Shown: positions 18,720 to 27,922, counted from the first letter of the stretch. The stretch is DNA of 64,000 nucleotides from Lysinibacillus sphaericus (GCF_006864135.1 NZ_SADV01000005.1:186001-250000); one strand, 5' to 3'. Translations and numbers: made by a program. The notes: generated from the letters alone by a model not told the origin.

Positions 18720-19030
18720 AAACTTCAACAATAATGTTTATCTTTGCGAAAACGCAGTGAAAAAGTAGCTACTGCAACTACAAGTGTGCTGTGCAAAAGC
18801 GAATTATCTACAACAATGATGCTTTTATCATACAAAAAACTGCAGTAACAACAGATTTAACATTCGCATTCGCTTTATAAGTCTATTCAGTTCTATTGCA
18901 ATAGCGTTGGCTTTTGAAATGCAAAACTATCGCTGATTGGAGTGACAGGCTGCTCGAGTGCTCTTGTCGCTGCGCTTTCGTCGCAAAGCAAAGTTCCCGC
19001 AGTGAAAGCGAAACAAGCGAGGTATTGTGA
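18720..19030. other. Repeat debris between sleB and prsW
   Basis: No gene is visible. Fragments resemble the internal cassette (TTTGCGAAAACGCAGTGA near 18745) and a family A right arm (CGCTGATTGGAGTGACAGGCTG near 18940, followed by GCTTTCGTCGC). It looks like decayed repeat sequence. Confidence 0.4.
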
Positions 19031-19042
19031 GAAACATTAAGA

Positions 19043-19077
19043 AAAGCGCAGAAATCTTTTTTAGATTTCTACGCTTT
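19043..19077 (-). terminator. Terminator of prsW
   Basis: A stem of 15 pairs with one mismatch (AAAGCGCAGAAATCT/AGATTTCTACGCTTT) and a short loop. It overlaps the prsW stop codon by two bases. Confidence 0.85.
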
Positions 19078-19750
19078 ATATTTTTTTATGCATATGCAAA
19101 TGTTGTACTAGGTGATAGTGAGCGAGCTTGACTTTCCGTAGCCCAAACCACCACAAAAATAGCATAAAAGGGATCATTAAATATACCCAATACCCTTTGA
19201 ATGATAAAATTGTATTATATAAAATGTGTAATACTACCGGTGCACAAAGCGCCATAGCAATCATTTCTTTCGTCTTTGCAAGCTTAGAAAACTTGGCACG
19301 TCCATAATAATAGCCCATTACAACACCGAACAAAGCATGACTCGATACAGGTAATAATGCACGCATAAATGCAGTATTCAAACCGAAAGAAAATAAATAA
19401 AGCACATTTTCTATCGTGGCAAAACCAAGAGATATACTTGCACCATACAGTATGCCATCATAAGGATCATCGAATTCTACATGATTGTAGATTGCGATCA
19501 ACAGAACAAACCATTTAAAAAACTCTTCAACTACACTAGAAAAAACTACATCTTGTAGATAAAGATAACGAAAGACCCCTTCCTCTGTTAGTACATATTG
19601 TAAGAACAAGATTGGGAACGTTAAAAATGCGCCATACAAAAACGTTTGAAGTAAGGTTCTTCTTGGCTCCGTTGCCATCTGATTGCGCAAATAAAAGTAA
19701 CTAAAAAGCGCTAGACCGGGAGCAATGGCAGCTGATAATAAAATGATCAT
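19076..19750 (-). CDS. prsW: Intramembrane glutamic protease PrsW
   Basis: A 224-residue polytopic membrane protein with about seven or eight helices. The PrsW signature EEFFKW (Glu75-Glu76) lies in the third segment, and the HALFGVVMGYYYG block carries the conserved histidine. In B. subtilis PrsW makes the first cut in anti-sigma factor RsiW and so activates sigma-W. A candidate sigma-W promoter is present in this window at 36911. The start at 19750 has AAAGGAG eight bases upstream. Its position after sleB matches ypdC/prsW. Confidence 0.93.
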   Translation of the reverse strand: MIILLSAAIAPGLALFSYFYLRNQMATEPRRTLLQTFLYGAFLTFPILFLQYVLTEEGVFRYLYLQDVVFSSVVEEFFKWFVLLIAIYNHVEFDDPYDGILYGASISLGFATIENVLYLFSFGLNTAFMRALLPVSSHALFGVVMGYYYGRAKFSKLAKTKEMIAMALCAPVVLHILYNTILSFKGYWVYLMIPFMLFLWWFGLRKVKLAHYHLVQHLHMHKKI

Positions 19751-19853
19751 GATGCCGGCTCCTTTCAAAAAATCAATTTCGCCTTGACATATTTATGTTA
19801 AGATTTTAAAATTCGTGACATCCTTCAAATACATTAAACCAACAAATCTATTC

Positions 19854-19877
19854 TTGCGCGTAAGCGAAGCGACAGCA
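19854..19877. repeat. Isolated copy of the internal repeat cassette
   Basis: TTGCGCGTAAGCGAAGCGAC followed by AGCA, and then ATGTTGGGTTACTTTGGTG, resembles the cassette at 6671 (TGCGCGAAAGCGAAGCGGCA, then ATGTTGGTCACGAAGGCG). It stands alone, without family A or B arms, in the gap between prsW and ansA. Confidence 0.5.
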
Positions 19878-20039
19878 CATAATGTTGGGTTACTTTGGTG
19901 TTTTCAAAGGATTAAAATTCCATATCCCAAGTTTATCTTTATCTACCGAATATTGGACACCTGCATAAAAAATATATCCGTATATCTCAGGTGGAAAACT
20001 TATGAGACATTAAGCTTCCGTTTTCGACAATAAATATCT

Positions 20040-20068
20040 TTTACATGAAGATAAACTGCTATTATTAT
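20040..20068 (+). promoter_or_regulatory. Candidate sigma-A promoter of ansA
   Basis: TTTACA, exactly 17 bases, TATTAT, about 46 bp before the ansA start. An alternative -10 (TATGATATA) lies 10 bp further downstream. Confidence 0.6.
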
Positions 20069-20114
20069 ACCATGATATGATATAAAACTTTTTAAAAGGA
20101 GATAAATATTTTTT

Positions 20115-21083
20115 ATGAAAAAAACAATTTTATTAATTCATACAGGTGGCACAATTTCTATGGCGATGAGTGATGAAGGTGCCGTTATGCCAAACAAGGA
20201 AAATCCTCTAATGAAGGAAAGCCGTAAACTTGATGCACTTGCCACAATTATTGAAATGGAGGCTTTTAACCTCCCATCACCACATATTACGCAAAAAGAA
20301 ATGCTTACATTACGTAATCTAATTATCGAAAAAGTTGCAGAGGAGAAAATTGATGGCGTTGTTATTACTCATGGTACTGATACATTAGAAGAAACAGCTT
20401 ATTTTTTAGAGTTAACGAATGATTTATCAATTCCTATTGTCTTAACAGGTGCAATGCGCTCCTCAAACGAACTTGGTGCAGACGGTATTTATAATTTAGT
20501 AGAAGCCGTTCGTGTGGCAGTTGATGAAGAAGCTCGTGAGAAAGGTGTACTTGTTGTCATGAATGACGAGGTCCACCTTGCTGTTAACACTACAAAAACA
20601 AGCACTAGTTCTGTAAATACCTTTCAGTCACCTCAATATGGCCCAATTGGACTTATTACAAAATCAAGAATATTATTTCATCATGCCCCTATCCGCCGTC
20701 AATATGTAGAAATTGATGGATTATCAAAACGAGTAGCTATGCTGAAAGTGTATGCTGGCATGGAGGTTGACTTACTTGATGTAGTACTCGCATGTAAATA
20801 TGATGGCGTTGTGTTAGAAGGCCTTGGACAAGGCAACGTCCCTCCAGCAGTTGTTAAAGGTATTGAAAGTCTTTTAGAGCGCGGTATTCCTGTTATACTG
20901 GTATCCCGTTGTTTTAATGGTATCGCAGAAGGAGTTTATGGCTATGTTGGCGGTGGCAAAATGCTCGAAGACTTAGGCGCTATATTTGCAACTGGTATTA
21001 ATGGTCAAAAGGCACGACTAAAATTATTAATTGGGCTCAACAAAGTAGGAACTCCTCTTGATTTAAAGGAATTTTTCATATAA
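20115..21083 (+). CDS. ansA: L-asparaginase, type I
   Basis: A 322-residue asparaginase hydrolysing asparagine to aspartate and ammonia. The first catalytic threonine lies in HTGGTISM (Thr12) and the second in VITHGTDTLEETA with the Thr-Asp pair. No signal peptide is seen, so it is cytosolic. The ATG follows AAAAGGAG, 11 bases upstream. It is monocistronic, with its own promoter, and converges on the fusion gene at 21112. Confidence 0.96.
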   Translation: MKKTILLIHTGGTISMAMSDEGAVMPNKENPLMKESRKLDALATIIEMEAFNLPSPHITQKEMLTLRNLIIEKVAEEKIDGVVITHGTDTLEETAYFLELTNDLSIPIVLTGAMRSSNELGADGIYNLVEAVRVAVDEEAREKGVLVVMNDEVHLAVNTTKTSTSSVNTFQSPQYGPIGLITKSRILFHHAPIRRQYVEIDGLSKRVAMLKVYAGMEVDLLDVVLACKYDGVVLEGLGQGNVPPAVVKGIESLLERGIPVILVSRCFNGIAEGVYGYVGGGKMLEDLGAIFATGINGQKARLKLLIGLNKVGTPLDLKEFFI

Positions 21084-21111
21084 GGCTATTGTATTCAATT
21101 TTCAATTAAGC

Positions 21112-22653
21112 TTATGCATCTACAATTTGCTTATAATAATTCAAGATTTTATGTAAATGATTGATTGCTATCTCAAAATCCGGCTGAATAACAGAGAGCT
21201 GTATGAAATCTCTTTGACGTAAGTATTGGCTATCCGCATGAACATAATAACCATTTAAAATTAAATCTCTCTGTAGATTTGCCAAAGTCTTAGGAAGCTG
21301 TAAAGTTATCAGCATCGGATACTGTCTAGTTGAAACTTGGTAGTGCATAAATGGTAGTTGCAGTAATGTTTTAAAACGTTGCTGTAACTGTCCATACCTT
21401 TCTGGATATGCTTGTAACGCTGCAGTAACATTTGCAACAAGTACTGCTGGTAATGTAAAGGGAATCGCACCTTGCTGGTAATTAGCTAAATCGAGATAAG
21501 CTGGTAATGTTGAAGAAGCTTTCACAATGTTTTGCGAAAAAATAAAAGCCAAACCACTGAGCGCACCTATTGCTTTTCCACTCACAGCAGTCGCTAAATA
21601 ACAATCTTTTAAAGAAAATGGCATTGCTCCGAAAGAACTAATACAATCAATGCAAAGCTTTATATTATACCGCTTTGTTAGCTGTATAATTTCCTTTATA
21701 TCATTATAAGTTCCAGTCGACGTTTCTCCATGTACTGCTAGAAGCCATTGATACGATCTTTTTTGCAAATAAGCGTCCAAAATATTTGTATCAAAGGAAC
21801 TTCCCCAAACTTGCTCAATTACATCAAAATCCAATGACCATCTCTCTGCTTGCTTTCGAAGACGTTCTCCAAACTCACCATTTGTTAAAATTAGTCCACG
21901 CCCTAATTGTTGAGCCTTCAATTGCCCTAGCATAACTTCATTTGCCAATGTCCCAGTCCCTACAATTGTAGCTACATGCTCTGCTCCTGATAATTGAAGC
22001 AACTTATTTCTCATTTGCTCAAATAATGATTGAAAGCCTAACGAACGATGAGAAAGCTCTGAATACATAAATAGTTCTCTTTGTTTCACTGGACCTGGAT
22101 AAAAAGTATGACATTCCTTCGCAAGTCTTTGCTGTAAAGACTTTTCAAACTGCTGTCTTGTTAATACCATTGGTAAAAATAAAGCATCCTCTGTCCCTGT
22201 AGCAGGTGCAAATTGGCTAAAGCCCATTTGCTTATAAAGCTTCTCTTCACGAGTAGTACCTGAAATAACCGCTGCCGAATATCCTTTTTCGTATGCAAAA
22301 GCAGTCAATGCCTGTGTCAATTTCAGCAGTACTCTTCCTGTACGGTATGCCTTCTTAACTGCAAGCAATCTAATTTCACATAGCTTAGCACTAATCTCTT
22401 TTGATAAATATTGCTCAACTTTTCCTATCTTTTCATCAATTGAGAACGGCCTCTGATCTCTAAATGCAAGCATACCTATAAGTTCTATTCCTTTATAAAC
22501 AACAATATACGTATTTTCATGATGAAAACGGTCAACTTTTTCCCTTTCAGAGTTTGGTTTATGCTGTGGAATTTCTTCAACAAAGGTTTCGTAATTTAAA
22601 CGTGCAATTTCCTCAAACTCCGCTTCTGTATGCGCAATTTTACACCAATACAT
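21112..22653 (-). CDS. Fusion of GNAT-like acyltransferase and class V aminotransferase
   Basis: A 513-residue two-domain protein. Residues 1-170 look like a GNAT/N-acyl-amino-acid-synthase fold (LCEIRLLAVKKAYRTGRVLL is the acyl-CoA-binding region; YKQMGF is the late strand). Residues 185-510 are a class V PLP enzyme: PGPVKQRE start, GTGTLANE cofactor loop, HGETSTG, the PLP-nitrogen aspartate in CIDCISSFG (Asp336) and the probable PLP lysine in SGKAIGALSGLAF (Lys360). The gene starts four bases after the PlsY-like gene, so the two are translationally coupled. The substrate is unknown; transamination joined to N-acylation of a small amino compound is inference. Confidence 0.8.
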   Translation of the reverse strand: MYWCKIAHTEAEFEEIARLNYETFVEEIPQHKPNSEREKVDRFHHENTYIVVYKGIELIGMLAFRDQRPFSIDEKIGKVEQYLSKEISAKLCEIRLLAVKKAYRTGRVLLKLTQALTAFAYEKGYSAAVISGTTREEKLYKQMGFSQFAPATGTEDALFLPMVLTRQQFEKSLQQRLAKECHTFYPGPVKQRELFMYSELSHRSLGFQSLFEQMRNKLLQLSGAEHVATIVGTGTLANEVMLGQLKAQQLGRGLILTNGEFGERLRKQAERWSLDFDVIEQVWGSSFDTNILDAYLQKRSYQWLLAVHGETSTGTYNDIKEIIQLTKRYNIKLCIDCISSFGAMPFSLKDCYLATAVSGKAIGALSGLAFIFSQNIVKASSTLPAYLDLANYQQGAIPFTLPAVLVANVTAALQAYPERYGQLQQRFKTLLQLPFMHYQVSTRQYPMLITLQLPKTLANLQRDLILNGYYVHADSQYLRQRDFIQLSVIQPDFEIAINHLHKILNYYKQIVDA

Positions 22654-22657
22654 ATAA

Positions 22658-23218
22658 TCACTTCCTTCTCTCTAAAGACTCTTTAATATTCGACATATGT
22701 TTAATAAGCATAAAACAAATTGCTACTAGTATCGGTATGTATAACAGTAATTTATCTGTATATACAATTGCTCCAACATATAAAACTAAGCCACCTAACA
22801 TACTAAGTGTTAAACTTCTAGTTACGCTAAGCGTAATAGCTGTTCCAACAACCATCATAAAAAATAAGCTCGGAGATAATGCCAGACCTACACCTATAAA
22901 AGTTGCTACTCCTTTTCCCCCATTAAACTTAAGCCAAAACGGAAACATATGACCAAGCATGCCCAAACTAGCGCCTAACACAATTACCCATTCTTCGCAA
23001 TGCAATAAACGCCCTACACTAACAATGAGCGCACCTTTAAAAGAATCCCCTAAAAAAGTCCATAGAAAAGCACCTTTCCCAATCACACTACCAGCATTTC
23101 TAGCACCTAAGTTTTTACTTCTTTCTTCCTGTAAATTAACGCCATATGCTTTTCCAACGACATACACTGTCATGAAGTTCCCTATAACATAACTTATAAT
23201 CCAATATAATCCAATCAT
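22658..23218 (-). CDS. PlsY-like glycerol-3-phosphate acyltransferase (divergent)
   Basis: A 186-residue membrane protein with about five helices. It keeps the PlsY loop motifs in altered form: KNLGARNAGS in place of the usual SGNxGATN, and the strongly conserved KFNGGKGVAT. PlsY enzymes transfer acyl groups from acyl phosphate to glycerol 3-phosphate. The changed first motif and the coupling to an acyltransferase/aminotransferase fusion suggest a paralogue with another acceptor, but a housekeeping role is not excluded. Confidence 0.8.
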   Translation of the reverse strand: MIGLYWIISYVIGNFMTVYVVGKAYGVNLQEERSKNLGARNAGSVIGKGAFLWTFLGDSFKGALIVSVGRLLHCEEWVIVLGASLGMLGHMFPFWLKFNGGKGVATFIGVGLALSPSLFFMMVVGTAITLSVTRSLTLSMLGGLVLYVGAIVYTDKLLLYIPILVAICFMLIKHMSNIKESLERRK

Positions 23219-23279
23219 TCTTTCACACCTTTTTTATCAACTTCCATTAAAGAAATTATGTACTATTACCATAATGTAA

Positions 23280-23333
23280 GGTTGATTTCCGTTATGACTG
23301 GTCACTTACCTGGGGGTATCCTGGGAGCCGCTT
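23280..23333. repeat. Half copy of family A repeat
   Basis: GGTTGATTTCCGTTATGACTGG, then CTTACCTGGGGGTATCC and GGGAGCCGCTTC. This follows the left arm and core of the copy at 6505 with many changes. No right arm is seen. Confidence 0.5.
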
Positions 23334-23419
23334 CGTTCTCATTTAGTCGCTCTGGACCTTTCCTCCGTCGCTTCGAACTTCTCCCGCTGCTTTCTCTCTT
23401 CTATCCGACGGTTTAAAAA

Positions 23420-23449
23420 AGCTGTATAAGCTTATATGCCTATACAGCT
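23420..23449 (-). terminator. Terminator of ypdA
   Basis: AGCTGTATA/TATACAGCT stem with a 12-base loop, followed on the minus strand by TTTTTTAAAC, eight bases past the stop. Confidence 0.85.
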
Positions 23450-23456
23450 CATCTTG

Positions 23457-24422
23457 CTATTTTGCTCTTTTGTCAATTGTCTTTGCAATACAATCGCCAT
23501 GGAAACGGCCATTTTCTATAAAAATTTCATTGGCATTATTTCCAGCTGCAATAACTCCCGCAATAAATAAGCCTTCTACATTTGTTTCCATAGTTTCTGG
23601 ATTAAAGAAAGGACGACCCGTTTCATAATCAATAGAGACACCCATTGCTCGAATAAATGAATGATCCGGATGATAACCTGTCATAGCAAAAACAAAATCA
23701 TTTTTTAAAGTTTTCTTGCTACCCGAAATTTCTATTACGACCTCATGCTCTCGGATTTCCAGTATATTTGTATTGAAATGCATTTGGACTTCTTCATTTC
23801 GTACTACACCTTCAAATTCTGGTAAAACCCATGGCTTGATGCTAGGTGAATACTCACTACCGCGATAGGCAACAGTGACGCGAGCTCCAGCCTTATTTAA
23901 CTCAAGCGCCGCATCTATTGCAGAATTTTTCCCACCTATTACAAGAACATCCGTATCAAAAAATTCATGTCCCTCTTTAAAGTAATGGAAGACTTTCGGC
24001 AATTTCTCACCTGGGATGTTTAAATAATTCGGATGGTCATAGTAGCCTGTTGCAATCACAACATAAGGTGTTGTATAGACCTCTTTATTTGTCGTAACTG
24101 TAAACACCGCTCCATTTTTTACAACGCTATTTACTTTCTCGAAGCGGTTTACTTGAATACCTTTCAAACGTACAACTTCTCGATAATAAACTAGTGCTTG
24201 ATTTCGCTTTGGTTTACGACCTTCAATTATAAAGGGTACATCACCAATAGCTAGTCGTTCACTAGTACTAAAAAAAGTTTGATGCGTTGGGTAATTGTAA
24301 ACCGCATTTACGATATTGCCTTTTTCAATGACAATTGGCTTTAATCCAATATTTTGCAAGGCTATTGCTGCTGCTAAACCACATGGGCCTCCTCCAACAA
24401 TAATTGCATCTACTTGTTGCAT
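23457..24422 (-). CDS. ypdA: YpdA-family NADPH-dependent bacillithiol disulfide reductase
   Basis: A 321-residue flavoprotein of the thioredoxin-reductase-like class. The N-terminal FAD motif VGGGPCGLAAA contains the cysteine (Cys14) proposed as catalytic in YpdA enzymes. A second Rossmann motif, VIGGKNSAIDAALEL, binds NADPH. No CxxC pair is present, which separates it from thioredoxin reductase. Family members (Bdr) reduce bacillithiol disulfide. The ATG follows AGGAGTG; the gene order matches B. subtilis. Confidence 0.92.
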   Translation of the reverse strand: MQQVDAIIVGGGPCGLAAAIALQNIGLKPIVIEKGNIVNAVYNYPTHQTFFSTSERLAIGDVPFIIEGRKPKRNQALVYYREVVRLKGIQVNRFEKVNSVVKNGAVFTVTTNKEVYTTPYVVIATGYYDHPNYLNIPGEKLPKVFHYFKEGHEFFDTDVLVIGGKNSAIDAALELNKAGARVTVAYRGSEYSPSIKPWVLPEFEGVVRNEEVQMHFNTNILEIREHEVVIEISGSKKTLKNDFVFAMTGYHPDHSFIRAMGVSIDYETGRPFFNPETMETNVEGLFIAGVIAAGNNANEIFIENGRFHGDCIAKTIDKRAK

Positions 24423-24545
24423 TTCTTGACACTCCTATCAACTTTGTATCAGCAAAATTGCTAATACTTTACTTTCAATAATCGGGCTTTTACCGAATAA
24501 ATCCTTATCGCTTCCATTATACGCCTTCAATCGAGTTTTGGTTGT

Positions 24546-25301
24546 TTATTTACCCGAAATTTCAATGTCAATAATATGACACTGTGGTCTCGCACCAAGC
24601 CGGAAAGGCAATAATGTCGTACCATAGCCGTTACTTACTAACGTCATCACACCCTCACGCTTCCGGTAAGAGCCATTAGGATGCACACCGTATGGACCAA
24701 TTCTAATTTGACCACCGTGTAAATGCCCACCAATCATTAAATCTGCTCTAAATTTTGCACGGACTCTTGCAAAAACACCTGGGTTATGTGAGATGAAAAC
24801 AACTAAGTCTTTCTCTCCTACCTTTGCAAATGCGTCATCAAAGCTATATTTCATTGTAGATGTGTCTTCAATTGCATTTAGCCAAAAACGGTTTTTTTTA
24901 GGTAGTAATACAGCATCATTAGCGATGATCTGAACACCATGTTCCTGCAAAATACTTCTTAATCGTCCTTCGCCTACTTCTCTGTCATTATTACCCCATA
25001 CAAAAAATGTCGGTCCTAAAGGAGTTAATAATTTTAGGTTGTCATGAATACGTTGAATAGGTGTGCGTCCATCTGCAAAATCTCCACCAATAATAACAGC
25101 ATCAAATTGACCATCTAACTGTTCAATCATTTGGCGATTAATTTTGCGTAAATGTGTATCCGAAATAAAAAATAGTCGGATCTTTTCCTGTTCACCCTTT
25201 AATAACAATTGATGCTGTAAAACATTATTTTCATGTGCCACCTTCAACATATAAAGCAGGGACGCGATGACTACTAAAACAAATAGTCCAAAATAAATCA
25301 T
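24546..25301 (-). CDS. Membrane-anchored metallophosphoesterase (YpbG-like)
   Basis: A calcineurin-like phosphoesterase of 251 residues with an N-terminal membrane helix (residues 2-20). The metal-binding blocks are in order: ISDTHLR, GGDFADG, WGNNDREV, SHNPG and GGHLHGGQ. The start at 25301 is chosen because AAGGAG lies 10 bases upstream and the helix begins immediately; a frame 37 codons longer has a basic, non-family N-terminus. The gene lies between ypdA and a LysM gene, as ypbG does in B. subtilis. The substrate is not known. Confidence 0.88.
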   Translation of the reverse strand: MIYFGLFVLVVIASLLYMLKVAHENNVLQHQLLLKGEQEKIRLFFISDTHLRKINRQMIEQLDGQFDAVIIGGDFADGRTPIQRIHDNLKLLTPLGPTFFVWGNNDREVGEGRLRSILQEHGVQIIANDAVLLPKKNRFWLNAIEDTSTMKYSFDDAFAKVGEKDLVVFISHNPGVFARVRAKFRADLMIGGHLHGGQIRIGPYGVHPNGSYRKREGVMTLVSNGYGTTLLPFRLGARPQCHIIDIEISGK

Positions 25302-25461
25302 TCCCTCACATCTCCTTACGAAAGCAAAAAGACGATTCGTAATAATGAAGAATCGCCTTTTCACTAAATCAGACGTACGCCTCAACCATATTTGGTGTTG
25401 ACGTTTGTCCATTATTTTATACTAGAAAAACATCATTGCCAAAGAATGACACCCGCTTTTC

Positions 25462-26250
25462 TTATGGTAGCTTAATCACTTGCCCAATCATTACATCATT
25501 TGAAGACATACCATTTGCTGCACGAATTTTCGATAATGTTGCTTCACTTCCATCGCCGTAGTGATTTAAAGCAATACGATATAGATTTTCATTTGCTTTT
25601 ACAGTATGAGTACTTGCTTTTGCAGATTGTTTTGCTTCTTCTGCTTTGCGTGCTTCCTCGGCTTTACGTGCTTGTTCTGCTCTTTTAGCCTCTTCTGCTT
25701 GTGCTATTCTAGCTTGCTCAGCTTTTTTAGCTTCGTCGGCTTTTCTAGCTTCTTCTGCCTTCTTGGCTGCTTCGGCCTTTTTCGCTTCCGCAGTTGCCTT
25801 CTGCTCATCAGCTAATTTCTCAGTGTCTTTCTTAGAAGGCTCTTTTGCTTTGTCTGCCTTATCTTTGTCTGCCTTATCTTTGTCTGCCTTATCTTTGTTT
25901 GCTTTATCGTCTTCTTTTGCTTTGTCAGTAGATACAGGCACCTTATCTTCATCCCCTGAATTGTCAATTTCTACAATTTGAGACGAAGAATTTTTTTCAG
26001 CCTCTTCAATTGTTGTTCCAGGTTCATAGAATTTTAAAAAATAGACTAATATCGATAATGGAATTAAGATAAAAATTACAAAAAGAATCGTCATTAATGG
26101 CGGTTTTCGTTTTGTATTACTTGGTTTTTTATTGTCATTTCCATTTTTCCCCATCCTCGAAACTCTAGATAAAGCTTGCTGTTCTTTTTGTTCTTCCTCA
26201 AAAGATTGACGATGTTCTTCAATTTTATCGCGATAATCTTCTTTACTCAT
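25462..26250 (-). CDS. LysM-domain membrane protein (YpbE-like)
   Basis: A 262-residue bitopic protein. It has a cytoplasmic basic N-terminus (residues 1-50), one transmembrane helix (about 53-70), a long Lys/Ala/Glu/Asp-rich extracytoplasmic stalk, and a C-terminal LysM domain (THTVKANENLYRIALNHYGD to the end) expected to bind peptidoglycan. The stalk contains KDKAD pentapeptides repeated three times, encoded by a DNA tandem repeat. The ATG follows TTGGAGG. The homologous ypbE has no settled function. Confidence 0.85.
   Translation of the reverse strand: MSKEDYRDKIEEHRQSFEEEQKEQQALSRVSRMGKNGNDNKKPSNTKRKPPLMTILFVIFILIPLSILVYFLKFYEPGTTIEEAEKNSSSQIVEIDNSGDEDKVPVSTDKAKEDDKANKDKADKDKADKDKADKAKEPSKKDTEKLADEQKATAEAKKAEAAKKAEEARKADEAKKAEQARIAQAEEAKRAEQARKAEEARKAEEAKQSAKASTHTVKANENLYRIALNHYGDGSEATLSKIRAANGMSSNDVMIGQVIKLP
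25851..25910. repeat. 15-bp tandem repeat inside the LysM gene
   Basis: TGTCTGCCTTATCTT occurs three times exactly (25851-25895) and a fourth, degenerate time. Because the unit is 15 bp, copy-number change would keep the frame and only lengthen or shorten the KDKAD stalk. Confidence 0.85.
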
Positions 26251-26348
26251 TCACCGTTCCTCCAACCTTACTACGCTTTCTATCATTCTATTATGACGAA
26301 TTTTGCGAAAAAAGTAAATGACCGTCAGTTATAGGCTAAAAAGGACAT

Positions 26349-26423
26349 ATCACCATAACGTGGGGGTCATTTCCGTTCCACAGGGCGCTTTCCTGGAGGC
26401 GTCCAGTCGGAACGGAAATCAAC
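26349..26423. repeat. Family A variant with two identical-type arms
   Basis: After ATCACCATAACG the left arm is GTCATTTCCGTTCC and the right end is GGAACGGAAATCAAC. Both arms are therefore of the left type, unlike the other copies. The core has GGGCGCTTTCCTGGAGGCGTCC. GTGATGAGCC recurs at 26470, as at the outer edge of other family A copies. Confidence 0.6.
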
Positions 26424-26479
26424 TTATATATGGCATACGTTTTTAACAAATGTCATCCACAACTTTTAGTGATGAGCCT

Positions 26480-27922
26480 TTAACAACCCATTAAGAGCTG
26501 CTTTAGCCGACTTTTCCATGGAATCATTTCTATTTTCTTCTCATCTTTTAAGCGTACCTTATTGATTTCATCATAATGGATTCCACAATTTTCACAACAG
26601 TTTTCTGGTTTTTTCAGCAATTTTTGCCCAAAATACCCGACTAGCTGTGTGCGAATACAGTCTTTTGTCTGAGTAATTTTATGCATTTTATCGACAGCTC
26701 GATACTTTTCCAGTGCTAAATGATTTAAACGTACTTTAACTTGTTCCACCGTTTCTTGTTGTAGCCAGTAATCAAGCACACGAAAAGCGGTCTCACTCAC
26801 CTCTCCATTTTTCAACATTTGTGAAGGATGCATTTGTTGATTTAGTAGTTCCTGATAACGATCAACATAACCAGCTGTTGGCAAATCGCCTGTTACAACA
26901 AATTTCGCAAGTTCCTCATCACCATCACTATAAAGTAAAATTGCGAGCGCTGATTGACCATCACGCCCTGCACGGCCAATCTCCTGCATGTAATTTTCTA
27001 CATTAGCAGGAAGCGTTTCATGAATAACCTGACGAATATTTGACTTATTAATACCCATTCCAAAAGCATTCGTCGCCACAATCCAGTCGAGCTCCCCGTC
27101 AATAAACTGTTGCTGAATAAACTGACGGTCCTCAGCACCATAGCCTGCATGATATGCTGCCGCTCGTATACCAGCCTGTATAAGCGCTTCGCTATATTGT
27201 TCAGCACGCTTACGCGAGGACATATATAATATACCCGGTCCTGCCGTCTCTTTAACATGTTGCATAATCCAGTGTGTTTTATCTGCCCTATCCTCAAATA
27301 CGACACGCCCAAGATGAATATTAGGCCGATCCACATTGTACAAAAACTCAAATGGTGTATGTAGCGACATTGTATCTCGTATGTCATTGATTACTTTATT
27401 CGTCGCAGTCGCTGACAATGCTAAAATCGGTGGACGATTTACTTGTGAAAACCATTGTCCAATTCGTAAATAATCTGGCCGAAAATCAAAGCCCCACTGA
27501 GAAATACAGTGTGCCTCGTCCACGACGATAAGACCTAGCTGCATTTGTGAAAGCTTGTCTTGAACTTGCTGCTGTAAAAGCATCTCCGGTGACGTAAATA
27601 TAAAACGATACTGCTCTAAAAAATGTAATACATATCGTTTTTCACTTACGGTTAAAAATGAATTTAAAGCAACTACCCTCTTTTCACCAAAGCGTTTTAG
27701 CTCCTCTACCTGGTCCTGCATTAGAGAAAGCAGTGGAGAAACAATTAATACTGGCTTTTGCAGGATATATCCTGATAGTTGGTAACAAAGTGACTTTCCC
27801 ATTCCAGTTGGTAATAAAGCAATAACATCTTTTTCTTCTAAGATTGCTTCAATAACCTCTTTCTGGCCTGGACGAAATGTTGTATAGCCAAAATACTTTA
27901 CTAACGTTTGTTCAAGTTCCAT
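26480..27922 (-). CDS. recS: RecQ-family DNA helicase (RecS-like)
   Basis: A 480-residue superfamily 2 helicase. Walker A LLPTGMGKSLCYQLS, DEAH box VVDEAHCISQWG, SATAT motif III and the QEIGRAGRDG motif VI are all present. A zinc-binding segment with CCENCG lies near residue 445. It lacks an HRDC domain, so it fits the short RecS branch of B. subtilis rather than RecQ. It starts next to the ypbB stop (TAAATG) with its ribosome site inside ypbB, so the two are translationally coupled. Confidence 0.93.
   Translation of the reverse strand: MELEQTLVKYFGYTTFRPGQKEVIEAILEEKDVIALLPTGMGKSLCYQLSGYILQKPVLIVSPLLSLMQDQVEELKRFGEKRVVALNSFLTVSEKRYVLHFLEQYRFIFTSPEMLLQQQVQDKLSQMQLGLIVVDEAHCISQWGFDFRPDYLRIGQWFSQVNRPPILALSATATNKVINDIRDTMSLHTPFEFLYNVDRPNIHLGRVVFEDRADKTHWIMQHVKETAGPGILYMSSRKRAEQYSEALIQAGIRAAAYHAGYGAEDRQFIQQQFIDGELDWIVATNAFGMGINKSNIRQVIHETLPANVENYMQEIGRAGRDGQSALAILLYSDGDEELAKFVVTGDLPTAGYVDRYQELLNQQMHPSQMLKNGEVSETAFRVLDYWLQQETVEQVKVRLNHLALEKYRAVDKMHKITQTKDCIRTQLVGYFGQKLLKKPENCCENCGIHYDEINKVRLKDEKKIEMIPWKSRLKQLLMGC

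Noticed and set aside
25851..25910. CRISPR array
   Set aside because: The units are 15 bp, directly adjacent and in-frame coding; there are no spacers.
25646..25981. 111-codon Ala/Ser-rich open frame opposite the LysM gene
   Set aside because: It is the antisense shadow of a Lys/Ala/Glu-rich stalk, which keeps all frames open by composition.
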